64,000 bases of DNA from Megalopta genalis (GCF_051020955.1 NC_135013.1:35107302-35171301), one strand, 5' to 3'. Positions 22,398 to 34,209 are shown, counted from the stretch's first letter. Translations and numbers: made by a program. Notes: a model not told the origin generated them from the sequence alone.

Positions 22398-22878
22398 TGT
22401 TGATTATTTGCTTGCAAATAATTAAAGGCAGTTTTAGGTAAAAGCATATTTATTGAACACACGGAAACACAAGATCTGATATACAGGCTTGCTCGTAAGA
22501 GCTTAGAGACAACGAGTGTACTCGTAAGCTGCTCACAGACGACTGACTAAAAAACCGCGGAAGACCCGCAAACTGTGGGTCGGAAAATCCTTAGTGGTCA
22601 TAAATAACCGATCCGCTCTCACGCCGCGTGTAACGGACTTTCGAGTCAAAATTTGCTCGACTCGAGTCGACGCGCGTTTAGCGCTCACGCGCCCTGCAGA
22701 TGGGCCGCAAGGGCCGTCTTACCTGAAAAAAACGGACAAGGCCGTAAAACATACAAAGTACCCATTTTCAGTAGCATCGAAAATGCCAGACATTTACACG
22801 AGCACTTCGAGTCGATTTGAACCGTGTCAACCGGTCAACGATATGTCAACGATATGTTGTTCGGCAATCATTCTAACA
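22398..22878 (-). mobile_element. Probable solo LTR of a retrotransposon (minus strand)
   Basis: Read on the minus strand it begins TGTTAGAATGAT and ends AATCAACA (TGTT...AACA). It contains an initiator-like AGTCAGTCG (plus 22540-22547) and a downstream poly(A) signal CAATAAATA (about 22448-22456). That is the order U3-R-U5 of an LTR. No matching 5 bp target duplication is visible at these ends (CGAGC versus GTATC), so the boundaries or the single-insertion origin are uncertain. No gag or pol sequence lies next to it. Confidence 0.5.
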
Positions 22879-23299
22879 GTATCAAACGTTGGTGTAGAAG
22901 AACATTCGGAGTGGATGAGAATAGCGCGAAGCAGCCCGTGTTCTATCGGCAGTCCCCGTTTCTAGCAGGCTAAATTCGGTAGCTAAATCGATAGGACAGT
23001 GGCATCTGGGACTCTAGCTAGCGGAAGTGATTCTCGGTTATGGAGAACAATGACATCTTTCTGCGGCATTCGATACCACCGTTCTCCTCGAAAAAAAAAC
23101 CAATCGTCTATCCATTCGATCGTTCCGGTTCGATATGTTCGTCTCTTAAATCCGTGGTTCATCGACCCGACCACGATTCCTAAAATCCGAGGAGGCATTC
23201 TCGATCGGATCGCTGTTTTGTCGGTTCGATCCGGTTCCGCTTCGAAAAGTCGATTCGTTCCGACGTGGATCGTGACGTTGAAACTGCTGGCGAAATATA

Positions 23300-23664
23300 C
23301 AGGGTGTCCCGAAAATGTCTCGCAATCCGGAAATAGCGGGTTCCTCGGATCATTCGAAGCAACTTTTTCCTTTACAAAAATGTTCTCCGAGGCGCCGTTA
23401 ACGAGTTATTAACGAAAAACAGTGACCAATAAGAATCGAGTACGGCTGACGCGAGGCGGCCCAGCCAACCAGCGCGCGAAGCCTGGTTCCGCTCGTTGGC
23501 TCGGTCGTCTCGCGCCAGCCGAGCTCGCCTCTCATTGGTCACTGTTTTTCGTTAATAACTCGTTAACGGTGCCTCGGAGAAAATTTTTGCAAAGGAAAAA
23601 GTTGCTTCGAATGACCCGAGGAATCCGCCACTTTCGGATTGCGAGACATTTTCGGGACACCCTG
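23300..23664. mobile_element. Family-B foldback MITE, copy B4 (complete)
   Basis: 365 bases, TA on both sides, ends CAGGGTGTCCC and GGGACACCCTG. It has a decayed left CCAAT box (GACCAATAAG), an internal CAGCCAACC variant and an intact CTCATTGGTC in the right arm. Confidence 0.85.
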
Positions 23665-24549
23665 TATGTAGTCGGAGTCGGAAAGGAAGCCGGCCGGCCG
23701 GCCGGCGAGCGATACATCGCGCTGTCATGAACGTCACTGTCATCGGCCCGGCTCCTCTCTTCCTACGCCGTTTGTGCGTCACCGTGCGGGCACACGTCAC
23801 CGGGAGTTTAGCCGTGGAAACCGTTCGCGCGCGGCTATTGTTGAAATTCGACGAGGCTGAGAACGAAGGACTGCGGCCGGCCTTAAATTTATCAAGTGTG
23901 TCACGATCACCGGGCAAATCCGCTGAAAGACGACGTCGAGAGCGCGCGCGCGGCTGTGCCTCACCGGAAACCGGCACCCAATTATCCTCCTTCCGTCGTT
24001 TTTCATCGTGCCCGTCGCACGGTCGTCTATTTCAACCACCGGGCTCGGAAATATTCTGGAATACCGGTCGAAAGTATAAATACCGACCCAGAACCGTCCT
24101 CCGTTTTCCGAACCACGGCGAGCAAATCTGTGCTCTGGCGCTCGCGTCTTCGCGAATACGAGAGAAAGTCTGTTCGTTCGACAATTCGCAGGCTACCTCG
24201 AATTATTAACGACAATAGTAGCGACAAATTGGGCACAGTATTTGCGGCCGACGTCGCGAAATTCGAAACGGCTTGTTGCATAAATTGTTCGCCTAAACCG
24301 CTGACTCGCGGATTCCGTATTACATCGATATCGGCTTTTAGTTATCTCTTGTAAAAAATGAATTTTTACCGGTATATATAAATATATAAATAAATTTTCA
24401 TCGCAAGAGGCTTGCTCCACGCCCTCGATAATTGGATCGTTTATCGGAGCACGGCGTATATTAGCAGATTATTTTATTTTCGTGAAAAAAAGGATCAACG
24501 CTCGACCGTTCGTCGACCATTCTTCTCGCATCGGTTTCAACTTTTTTAA

Positions 24550-25068
24550 CCCTTAGAGCTCTATGGACGCATATATGCGTTTGGCGAAAGTCATCGGTGT
24601 AGTCTAAGGCCGCATTTATGTGTTTTCTCTAAGTCATCGGCCTGGACCGAGGGCGCATGTATGCGTTTGTCGATTTTTTCAATCGATATGCAGTTATTTT
24701 CGTGTAAAATTAATACAGGTGCACTCGTATCGGTCTATGTATCGATAATTGCTTTGAAATTTTTCACACACAATTAAAAATTATTAATTCCCCTGTTGTA
24801 AATATCAAATTAAGTTTTCTGGTCGATTGTAAAATTTAATGTTTCGAATCGTTAATGTTTATAATACATAATTTTAATGCTCAGAAATAACAGTCCTTAA
24901 TTATTTAACCTTCTGCAAAAGAATCGCTATAATTTATTACTGTTTGCGCCTTGAATAGTCACTTCAGTGTGTCAAAAAGGTATTCCGCCGCCAGCGATGG
25001 TCAGAACGATAGCCGCGCTCCGTCCCTACGAACCGTTTTTCGGCCAGGAGTATTCAGAGCTCAAAAGG
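24550..25068. mobile_element. piggyBac-like TTAA-flanked MITE
   Basis: TTAA at 24546-24549 and 25069-25072; inverted ends CCCTTAGAGCTCTATGG and GTATTCAGAGCTCAAAAGG. Near the left end GGACGCATATATGCGTTTG and related GGGCGCATGTATGCGTTTG alternate with GTCATCGG, a short internal repeat. The interior is AT-rich and non-coding. Confidence 0.7.
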
Positions 25069-26279
25069 TTAAAAACCCTAACCGTTTCTACCGATGCTTC
25101 TCTTCTCGAGAAATCGATGCTTTCCTCGTCCGCGATCCCGATCTCCGGTCGATATTTCTTTTTTTGCCATCGCGGCGACGGGAACATCTGGATCCGGTGT
25201 TTCGAATCGAGATCGAAAGACGCAGAAGAAGCCGAGATCCGCGTTCACGATCCGTCATAATGGCAACGCGAAACGGGATCGTCGCGGCGCGGCAGGATTT
25301 CCCAAATTGCCGGCAGCGGTGGCAGCGATCCAAGGGGGAAATCCTCGCGATCATTATCGCGACCCCGAGACAATTACGAACGGTCCGCGATCCCGTCGAG
25401 AGATTACGGTACGCAAAGCCACTTTTCTGCGTTTGCTTTTCCACGTGGACGCCATTGCACCGCGGCTGCACGGATTACCGTTATCGCCGTTGCGTGACCT
25501 GCTTTTTGGTACGTAGCTCCTCGCGGGAGGATCACCGCGAGAGTTCGTCGGGGAGACGGAGATTCCAGAAACATCCGCCGATCGATTCTAGTCCCCGATA
25601 AATTGCCCGGACCACGGCAACAGAGTCCGATCGTTCTCCCATTCGCCGCGGCGATCGCGAGGCCTTCTGCTCGACGAAACAGGACGATTTTTCACGGTCG
25701 ATTAGGAGATCCGAAGATTTCTCGTGCAACGATGCAGTACGAATATGCGCATCCAGCATTGCGCCCCGCTAACTGTTCCACCGTTCGAGCAGCCTTTTCC
25801 GTGCACACGGCTGGCAAAACTCGCTCCAACGGAACGAAATTCGCCTTTGAAACCTCGACAGATGCGGCGAACAACGTGGAAAGAGGCGATGCGATTATGA
25901 GAACGAGCCGCGCGAATCGTATCTGCTATTCCCAAGCTGTCCATTTCTGCTTCCAAGCAAAGAGACAATCGCGGAGAATTTGCTGAATTCAACCGTGGCA
26001 GCATCGTTTCGCGCAGAGAGGTCCGCGCGTTTCGTTTCTCGGCCATTCCGGAAAGAGTTTCGACGCTGTTCGCCGAGGCGATTCGATTCGAATCGTCGTC
26101 GATCGACCGTGCTCGCGGTCGATCTCGCGGAAGCGGGCGCCAAAGATTTCGCCGCGAAACGATCGACGGGAGGGTGTCGGTGCAAAAGTCGAAGTCGCGG
26201 TAAAAGAAAGAGATACCATTGTGGAAATCCGCGAGTCCGCATAAAGCCTCGGCCGACTCATAGCGCAGGATGATTCATT

Positions 26280-26581
26280 GGTTGGTGCCCCATTTACGGT
26301 GCCCCCGGTCCGAGTTCTTAGGGACAATGAAAACCGCGCGCGCCGCGCTGCGCGGAGCCGGTTTTCGCGCGCACTTAGCTGCCAGCTGCTAATCGCTCCC
26401 GTTCGTTCCTTATTCAGTGTCGCGGACGGGCGGTGGGTGGGGGGCAAGGAGTGTTGACGGTGTTGAGAAGTGACGTCACCGGTAGCACAGCTCGACACAG
26501 TGACACCGATCGCCGGTTCTGCCGGGCCGGGAACGCGCGAGAGACAATCGTGCCGGACTCCGGCTGAAACGGTCGCTGCCG

Positions 26582-26583
<2 letters not shown>
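26280..26583 (+). promoter_or_regulatory. GC-rich island with CRE palindrome and initiator-like motif
   Basis: Contains a full CRE palindrome TGACGTCA at 26471-26478 and an initiator-like TTCAGTGT at 26413-26420, with CAGCTG and GC palindromes upstream. It could be an alternative promoter or enhancer inside the giant intron. No coding exon follows recognisably. Confidence 0.3.
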
Positions 26584-26584
<1 letters not shown>

Positions 26585-26624
<40 letters not shown>

Positions 26625-26716
26625 TTCTATCTCTTTATATTTCTCTCTCTCTATTTCTATCTCTTTATATTTCTCTCTCTCTCTTTATATTTCTCTCTCT
26701 CTATTTCTATCTCTTT

Positions 26717-26766
<50 letters not shown>

Positions 26767-26780
26767 TTCTATCTCTTTAT
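26585..26780. repeat. Compound (CT)n / TATTTCTATCTCTTTATATTT array
   Basis: Long CT runs alternate with a 20-base AT-richer motif repeated four to five times. The solo LTR at 26784 is inserted at its right end, in the ATATA context. Confidence 0.9.
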
Positions 26781-26783
26781 ATA

Positions 26784-27123
26784 TGTTGGGATTATGGAAT
26801 GAAAATGAATATGATTCTAATTCTTTTCTTAAAAAAGACTTTATTTTATTCCTTTATTGAGAGAAGGTATATGGGCGAAAACGATCGAGCGACCAAACTC
26901 TACTGAGAGTCCGGTAAGAAAAAGACGCTTCTTTTATACCCTTGTTGGGTTCGTCTTATCCACCAATCAGAGACGTTTAGGATCCCCAAACAGTCAGGGC
27001 ACGATGTGTATCTAATGGCTGACGGAACCGACGAAAATGTAAACCGATATCTTAGTATCTTAGTACTAAGTAAACTATAGATTAATTTTTGTTCGAGGCT
27101 AAAATTTCCTTTTTTTTTCAACA
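26784..27123 (-). mobile_element. Solo LTR (minus strand) with complete promoter and poly(A) signals
   Basis: 340 bases, minus-strand ends TGTTGAAAA...CCCAACA, flanked by ATATA on both sides (26779-26783 and 27124-27128; low-complexity, so weaker than usual). The minus strand holds GGTATAAAAG (plus 26931-26940), then an initiator TCAGTA with A at 26904, about 34 bases downstream, then AATAAA (plus 26853-26858). This order is the U3-R-U5 layout of an LTR retrotransposon. No internal coding region adjoins, so recombination to a solo LTR is inferred. Superfamily (Gypsy or BEL-like by 5 bp duplication) is not certain. Confidence 0.75.
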
Positions 27124-27135
27124 ATATATATATTA

Positions 27136-27345
27136 GGGGGACCGGAAAGTTATGTCGTTTGTTTACAATAAATTCAAACAGATAAATTTTTAACTAGTTT
27201 TTATTTTCAATCACAATGATGTAATCACCCTCATTATCAACAACCTTTTTTCATTTAGTATGCAAATTTTTAGTATGCAAAAATTAGTATGCAAAAAAGA
27301 AGGAATACTGACATGCGCAGAAACGACATTACTTTCCGGTCCCCC
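27136..27345. mobile_element. Mariner-type MITE (ends GGGGGACCGGAAAGT)
   Basis: 210 bases, TA on both sides, ends GGGGGACCGGAAAGTTATG and ACTTTCCGGTCCCCC, plus GTCGTTT/AAACGAC inside. TTTAGTATGCAAA repeats three times near the middle. A shorter 85-base relative lies at 53311-53395. Non-coding. Confidence 0.8.
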
Positions 27346-28923
27346 TAATATATGTATATATATATATCTATTTCTCTCTTTCCTCTCCCTCACTCTCTCT
27401 CTTTCCATCATGCTCCGACTTTGTCTCTCTCCGCGATTCCCCGATATCGGCGTCGACTCCAAGGAGGGGAGAGCCGAGGAAACATTTTTCCCGGCGATAA
27501 GAGAGACCCGTGCACGCGATCGTCCTTTGTTCTCGGCGATGCATCAGCCGCCGCGCGGTCTTATTGGATCGCGTTCGATCGTCGCTACGTGCCGACGCGC
27601 CGTCCGATTTTTTGCGACAGTTTCCCGCAGCAGGATGAATCAGCCGGCTGCGTTAATTGGAGGATGGTATCGCGGCGCAGTAAATTACGAGCAGCGAGGC
27701 AATCGATCGGACGATTCGGACCTCGACGCGCGCTGTCACCCGCGATTCCGACGTTTTCGCGAGGAGGTTTGCGCTTCGTTGACCAACGAGCGGATCTCGC
27801 GGAGGCAGCGGGCAAAGCCGTTTCGTTTCTCCGGTCGATCGTGCTCGATCGTTCGTCGCGGAGCAGCTCGACGCCGCCGCTCGTCACAATAAAACGATTA
27901 GCCTTGATTCCTCCAAGGTTTGCCGCTAAACAAATGCGATTAGATAATCGATGGAGAACAGCAGCCCGGAACGCGACTCGGCGTTTACACGCGTGCTGAA
28001 TTTAAATAATAACGACGCGCGCGTCGGACGCCGGGCAATCTCTCGTCGCGGGAGCTTCGCCGAATCGGCGCGCGATTTCCGACGCTCGCGGAAGTTCGAC
28101 GAATCCCGCGATTTCCCGACCAAGGTATCGGTGTTCCGACCGTTTCGCGGTACAGTCCCGATTCGCGCGAAAGTCGCGATCCCCTCGCAAATAATCTCTC
28201 GGATTCTTCTCCGACGAATCGATTTCCGCGTTCGCGCGAAAAGCGGCGCCGGCTTCTCCGAACGGCGATCTCGCGTAAATTGATTCCCGGTTAATCGACG
28301 TATCGCGGGAACCGGCCGATGATCGGTTTCACGAAATCCCGGCGGCCTTATCTCCGCGAGATAATTTCGCCGATTAGCTTCGCGAGCCGCGTTGCATGCT
28401 CGAGGATGCGTGTACGTATCGTCGGCGGAGCGGTATTTTCAAGCCTTTGCCCGCCGTATTTTTAACCATTCTGCGCAGTTTCCCTCGCGCCACCTTTTAT
28501 CAGACCGTGAAAATCGCCGCGATGCTAACGCAACGCCCCGGCGAGAATCGTCTTCGCCTCGTGTTTGCCACGATCTCTGCCACCACTTCCTCCCGATACC
28601 GCCACCCCCTCCCTTCCCTTCCCTCCGTCGCCCCCTCCTCTTTCGCCCTTGGATCGCGCGATAACTTCGATACGGGCTCATAGATCATTGTTTTCGTTCG
28701 GCTCCGATCGGATCGATCCATCAAGGCCTCCTTTTGTGTAGATGTTATCGACGCGAGCAATCAATCTCGAATGCGTCGCGAGTATTTATTTTTTTCTGCG
28801 ACGACCGCTTATCGCCAGATATTTCGTCAACTCTTCTTCGACGACGCCTGGATCAATCGCCTTCGGAACAATTGGCGGCGTTTCGCGATCTTGAAAATCG
28901 GTGTTTAGTGTAGTATGCGCGCT
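27346..28923. other. Intronic stretch, no gene recognised
   Basis: GC-rich sequence with two long overlapping open frames (27260-27892 and 27352-27999) in different frames of the same strand. They have arginine- and serine-rich composition and no domain. No splice-consistent Glut4EF-like exon was identified. Confidence 0.5.
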
Positions 28924-28927
28924 TTAA

Positions 28928-29576
28928 TACTGGAACTACCGAACGGGTCGAAGTCACTGGATTCGCATTTTTTTTTCGTTCACAATTTCTGATGCTGTGC
29001 AAATATTTTTGTCAGAGATTTTTATACGAATTCGAGCACACATTGTGATAAAAATCGAAGGAAGTTGAAATAAATGCAGTCTTTTCATTGTTATGGAACA
29101 ATATTCATTAGTCACGTTTAGGATTGAATTATTATAGTATGCGCGCTTTAACGCTAGAACTACCGAACCGGTCGAAATGACTGGATTCGCATTTTTTTTC
29201 GTTCCCAATTTCTGATACCGTGCAAATATTTTTGTGAGAGATTTTTATACGAATTTGAGCACACATTGTGATAAAAATCGAAGGAAGTTGAAGTAAATGC
29301 AATCTTTTCGTTGTTATAGAACAATATTCATTGGTCGCGTTTAGGATTAAATTATTATGGTATGCGCGCTTTAACGCTACAACTACCGAACCGGTCGAAA
29401 TGACTGGATTCGCATTTTTTTTCGTTCACAATTTCTGATACCGTGCAAATATTTTTGTCAGAGATTTTTATACGAATTTGAGCACGCGTTACGATAACAA
29501 TCGAAGTAAGTTGAAGTAAATGCAATCGTGTCATTGTTATAGAACAATATTCATTTAGGATTCGATAATTCTAGCG
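28928..29576. mobile_element. TTAA-flanked element (family D) made of three ~224 bp tandem units
   Basis: TTAA at 28924-28927 and 29577-29580. Units beginning GTATGCGCGCTTTAA start at 28913, 29137 and 29360 (spacing 224 and 223). Each has GAACTACCGAAC near its start, then a TTCGTTC, GTGCAAATATTTTTGT and GAGATTTTTATACGAAT block. The right end TTCTAGCG before TTAA is the inverse of the unit start CGCTAGAACTACC. Only the last unit keeps this right end, so the array likely grew by tandem amplification inside one piggyBac-like element. Confidence 0.7.
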
Positions 29577-29746
29577 TTAATATACTGGTAAAAAATGACT
29601 CTATTTTACGGCGCGTCGGGGAGCTCTTCACTGTAAGAATGTTTAGCAGCGGCTGGCTCTGGAACACCAAAAAGATTACTCGGGCCCCTCTTATCTCGTC
29701 ACTGTTACGCTCGGGCCCAAAGTCCGAGCATCGATTCAGAGGATTA

Positions 29747-29964
29747 CAGTAATTTCTCCCGAATTCGCGCTCAGATCGCGCACAAAAGTGGACAATTTCG
29801 GAAGAGCAGATACTATTATTCGAGCCTCGCGACTCGCGTTTTTTATAGTTACCGATTGCCAACGACTATAAAAACGAGTCGCGAGGCACGAATAACCGTG
29901 TCTCCTCTTCCCAAATTGTCCACTTCTGCGCGCAATCTGAGCACGAATTCGGGAGAAATTACCG
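29747..29964. mobile_element. Family-A foldback MITE, copy A5 (CAGTAATTTCTCCC subfamily)
   Basis: 218 bases, TA on both sides, ends CAGTAATTTCTCCCGAATTC and GGGAGAAATTACCG. TTTCTCCCGAATTCGCGCTC replaces the usual GTCTCCCTAATTGACGCTC in both arms. Because the changes are matched in both arms, this is a true subfamily or a gene-converted palindrome. The fragment at 48902 shares them. Confidence 0.8.
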
Positions 29965-31769
29965 TATTCGTAAGAATCCTTTCGTACGAAAATGATTCGG
30001 CGTTCTTCTCGGCGTCCGTTTAGCATCGACGAATGCTGGGAGAAATTAGCGATGCACCGAGAACCGGCGATATCGATTAGCCCGGATAAAAATCTTGTCG
30101 CGCGTCTGACACAGTAAACAGCGATGACGCGGGCGACTTGTTTCGTTGATAAAAGAATGTATCGGCGTGTCGGGTTCTGTCCATGGAAACGAACAGGAGA
30201 CCCGGTGTTCGTCGGTGTTTGTCGACCGTCTCTCTTCCGGAAGATCGTCGGATCGTCCATCGACGCGGACACGAACGAACCGCGATACGAAGCGAGCACG
30301 TCGGCGATCGGACCGAAAAAAAAAAAATAGAAAAACGTGTCGACGAACTCTCGGGGTCCGTAAACCGCCGATGGGAAGGACTCGTTTATGGAGGATTAAC
30401 GGTGACTAAAATTATCTTTAGAAATGCACTGACAACAGTGATTCACGTCTTCGGGGCCGGGTAATTGGATCCGCCTAGGATAACGGCTGCAGCAAGAAAT
30501 GAGTAATACCGCGGACAAACGAGCAAATAATGCAACTTATTTTCTGGATGATATGGCAAACATCGAGGTTACAAAATTGCTCGACGCTAATCCCGCCGTG
30601 CACCGAAGTGACCAACCTGTGCTGCTTTTTAAGGCCGGCAAAACCGAGTTCGCTAAGTTATAACGATACGATTTATACTCGAACGAAGGAATTCATTCAA
30701 TTTATTTCTTCGTAATTTCAACGATCCGAAAATAAAATAATGCTAGACTAGATTCGCCGTTATGAATCGATTAATTTGCAAATTTGCAGATTCCGAATCG
30801 TCGCGCGTCTAGAAACGCCGTCGAAAATATGTTTAAAAAACGAGTAAATGAAGCTGCGAAAGCTGTGAACGGGGGGTAATCCGATAGAAAGCGAACAAAC
30901 TGAAATTTGAAGTTCAAGCTAGAGAAATTCGCGAGCAACACGGTTTCCCGTGAAAATGTTGGGAGGAATCGCCGAGAGAAGAGCGCGCGCGGGTCCCCGG
31001 AGAGATCTCAGGTTGCCGCGCATCCATTTTTAAATGGCGAAACTTCGCGGCCCGAGGCGCGCCGTAACTTCGCGAGCGCGATCACGGCGCGTCTACGCGA
31101 AACGGGGACTCCTTTAAAAATAAATCATTCACTGGTGCAGCATTTATGCTTCGTCGACGGAACGGGGCTCCGCTGAAAAAGAGCGTCGCGACGGGCGACG
31201 AGCGGGAGAGAAACGAGAGAGAGAACGCGAGGACGGAGAAGGCGAGAGCGAGGGCCTTTGTCGTAAAATAACTCGGACGTCGCGCGGAGGTTCGCTGACT
31301 AAGATTTCGACAAGACTAAATTTGACCGGGGGCATAGTCCTGAATTCCCGTGGTGTCGTCTCGCCTCGTCTTCTCTTGCCTCGCCTCGCCTCGCCTCGCC
31401 TCGCCGCGCGGACGCTTTCGCCGCCGCCGTGAATGAGCAGACGGAAAGCCGGCCGGCTGGTTCGCCTAATCCCGGTGAGACAAACTCCGCCCTCGTGATA
31501 CCTAGGTCGCGACCTTCTTCGTGACCTAGGTATCTGCCGCAACAAACCGTCGACGAACTGGTTTGCCGCCGCCGTTCCCTTGATCTCGGAACAAACGCCG
31601 ACTTTATCTGCCTGAACTTTGCATCGCCGGCCCCATCTTTCTACCGCCGCGACGATCGCCGATTTGGAACAATCGGGTTGGCGCTTAATCACCCCTCTAT
31701 GGTCCGATCAGTCGTTTCACGATGTCTAAATCAACGCGCCCCTCGACGGTGTTACCCGTTGCTGGATCA
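29965..31769. other. Intronic stretch, no gene recognised
   Basis: Mixed composition; open frames at 30124-30464 and 31144-31692 are compositional. It contains a GCCTC pentamer run (about 31373-31405) and a small hairpin at 31497-31534. Confidence 0.5.
31497..31534. repeat. Short perfect hairpin around two CCTAGG sites
   Basis: GATACCTAGGTC (31497-31508) and GACCTAGGTATC (31523-31534) are perfect inverse complements around a 14-base loop. Each arm itself contains the palindrome CCTAGG. Confidence 0.75.
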
Positions 31770-31985
31770 CAGTAATGTCTCCCTAACTGACGCTAAGATT
31801 GTGCAGAAAAATGGACAATTTGGGAACAGGAGACACGATTATTCGATTATTCGCAGCTCGTTTTTATAGTGGCTAACAATCGATAACCATAAAAAACAAG
31901 CCACAAGGCTCGAGCAATCGTATCCTCTCTTCCCAAATTGTCCATTTCTGTGGACAATCTGAGCGTCAATTAGAGAGACATTACT
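31770..31985. mobile_element. Family-A foldback MITE, copy A6
   Basis: Ends CAGTAATGTCTCCC and GAGAGACATTACT; both flanking TA dinucleotides decayed. The arms diverge more than in other copies (CGATTATTCGATTATTCGC duplication). A (GA)n run follows at 31985-32008. Confidence 0.8.
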
Positions 31986-32009
31986 AGAGAGAGAGAGAGA
32001 GAGAGAGAT

Positions 32010-33241
32010 ATTAATAGAGAGACATTATTAGAGAGCAAAGCGCCTTATTTTCAGCGGAAAAGGTTACACATCCTTGCGAAAGCGTTCGATTTCATTCATT
32101 TTACGTTGCCAAGTATAAAAATGGGCAAAGGAATGTTTTAATGGTACACACGCTAAGCACGTTTTCGCTACAAATAACAATTGCCAACGTCGACGAAAAC
32201 ATAATGTAATGCATGTGTAATCGTAACATAATACATGTGAAATCATGCTAAAAACAGCAGAGCCTTCGGATTTACGGAACAAATGACGGATGTCTTCGTA
32301 GCGGAGCCAACGGAGCGCCGAGGGTTAAAAAATCAGCGACCCGCCATTTTGTCGGGCTCCGTGAATCCAGCGTTAAGTTGTTCGCGATCGCGATTCGCGA
32401 GAGGAATCTTCGTAGAAGGCTCGCAGAAAATGTTCCTAGGGATCGACGGGGAGGATCGACTTGGCAGCGGTTTCCGCGGATCTCCATATATCGATGGCTC
32501 GGGCTAGATCACCGCGAAAGAGCTCCGGTGTCCCGGTCGGCAAGAATCCCTGACGCAACTCGCCTAGCCGGGCAGGCCGGCTTCGTTCAGCTGCGCTGGT
32601 TCGCCATGCTTTGTCCTTTCCCGCGATTGGACGGTCGGTCCGCGGCAAGCGGCGAGCCGATCGCGGCGCAACAGCCGGCTGTTCCTAGATTCCTGCATGC
32701 CCGGTTTCCTAGCAGACGCTCGTTACTCACGTTCAGGTGCAGCACCGCACGTGGAAACACGATTACGCGGTTGCGCCATTAGCATCGGCGACCGCGATCG
32801 GCCGGCGACGACGATGATCGGGACCGCGACCGGGACCCCGCGCCGAACAAAGAAATCCCTCTCGAACTCTTCTCGCGTCTCTTCTCTCTTCTCTCCTCTC
32901 GACTCTCGCGACTCGGCTCGGCTCGGCTCGATACGAGCCGCCGAGCCAGAACAGACAGATACGAGGCAGATGAGCGTGATTCCGTGGCCCCTTTAGATAA
33001 CGCCGCAGATCTCTCCCGACATCCGACGGAGATCGACCGTGCCGAGCTCTCCGGCTGTGCGTCGAGTGCCACGGTTTCGCAGATAGAGAGAGAGAGAGAG
33101 ATTCTTCATCCCGATTTTTCTTGCCGGTTTTCGTGCTAGATCTTTGCTAGCGGAACCGTGCCAGATCGTGCCAATAATCGAGCCATCGGAGCGACTTTTC
33201 TACGATGCTTTTCATTTCGTTCGTTTCCGATCTGATCGGAA
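32010..33241. other. Intronic stretch, no gene recognised
   Basis: AT-rich part to about 32290, then GC-rich sequence with CGGCT repeats near 32915 and short GA and CT runs. No exon or repeat termini were recognised. Confidence 0.5.
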
Positions 33242-33245
33242 TTTA

Positions 33246-33541
33246 ACAAATTAGCTGTGTTCGACGAGTAGGCGAGTATACATGGAGAAATGGAGAAATA
33301 TTTTGTGACACGACGAGGATACTCGTCGCGCGTAAGAAGCAGCGACCATTGGCTATTTAAATTGTAACTTTAAGGAAAACAGAAACAGAAATTTCATTCT
33401 GAAATTTCAAGATGTTCGGAATATTTTGAGGCCAATCCTGCGCGAAGTTGTTTACATCGTTATAAAAATCAAATTAGATAAGAATCACGGTATTGGTGTT
33501 CGATGTGCAAAGTGCCATTGTATATTGTTCCTTGCTTTGCT

Positions 33542-33612
<71 letters not shown>

Positions 33613-33881
33613 GCAGCAATTTGAATTTTTAACTTTCATAAGTATTCGATTTTTCCTACGTTTTTCGTTTATTATGCATGCAGTGTATGTTAATGTTAAG
33701 CGAATAAGTAAATATTGGTAATAAAATTGTTAATTTTATCAAATAAAAAACCGTCTTTTCGATCTAATATTTTAACAGCGACGCTTACATTGTCTTTGAC
33801 GAGTATACTCGTCGTCGCTCGATTCTCGCGATTCTCACATATAGGTGCGCGCTCTGAAATGTAGGCGCTAGAGCTAACTGG
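33246..33881. mobile_element. Possible decayed TTAA-flanked element containing a (CT)n array
   Basis: TTAACAAATTAGCTGTGTTC on the left and, inverted, TTAACCAGTTAGCTCTAGCG on the right are similar. Both sides carry CGACGAGTATACTCG-like palindromes (about 33262-33330 and 33796-33815). A pure (CT)n run occupies 33548-33612. The resemblance is weak, so this is a tentative call. Confidence 0.4.
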
Positions 33882-33992
33882 TTAAGGGGTGGGTCTGTCC
33901 AAACGTTGGCCAATTTAGAGATAAGAATTTTCCTTTATTTTACTTCATTGTTGGATGTCGCGAATGTCCTCGAAACGCCGCTCGCGGGAGTA

Positions 33993-34209
33993 CAGTAATT
34001 GTCTCCCTAACTGACGCCTCGAATTGTGCAGAAAAATGGACAATTTGGGAAGCGGAGATACGATCATTCGAGCCATGCGGCTCGTTCTTGTAATTGTTGA
34101 CAATTGGTAACTATAAAAACGAGCCGCATGGCTCGAATAATCGTATCTCCTCTTCCAAAATTGTTCACTTTTGTGCACGATCTGAGTGTCAATTAGGGAG
34201 ACATTACTG
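33993..34209. mobile_element. Family-A foldback MITE, copy A7
   Basis: TA on both sides, ends CAGTAATTGTCTCCC and GGGAGACATTACTG. Long paired arms with GCAGAAAAATGGACAATTTG and GAGCCATGCGGCTCG. Only 23 bases separate it from copy A8. Confidence 0.85.

Noticed and set aside
27260..27999. Two overlapping ~210-residue plus-strand open frames
   Set aside because: They overlap in different frames, begin in the mariner-type MITE, and have low-information composition.
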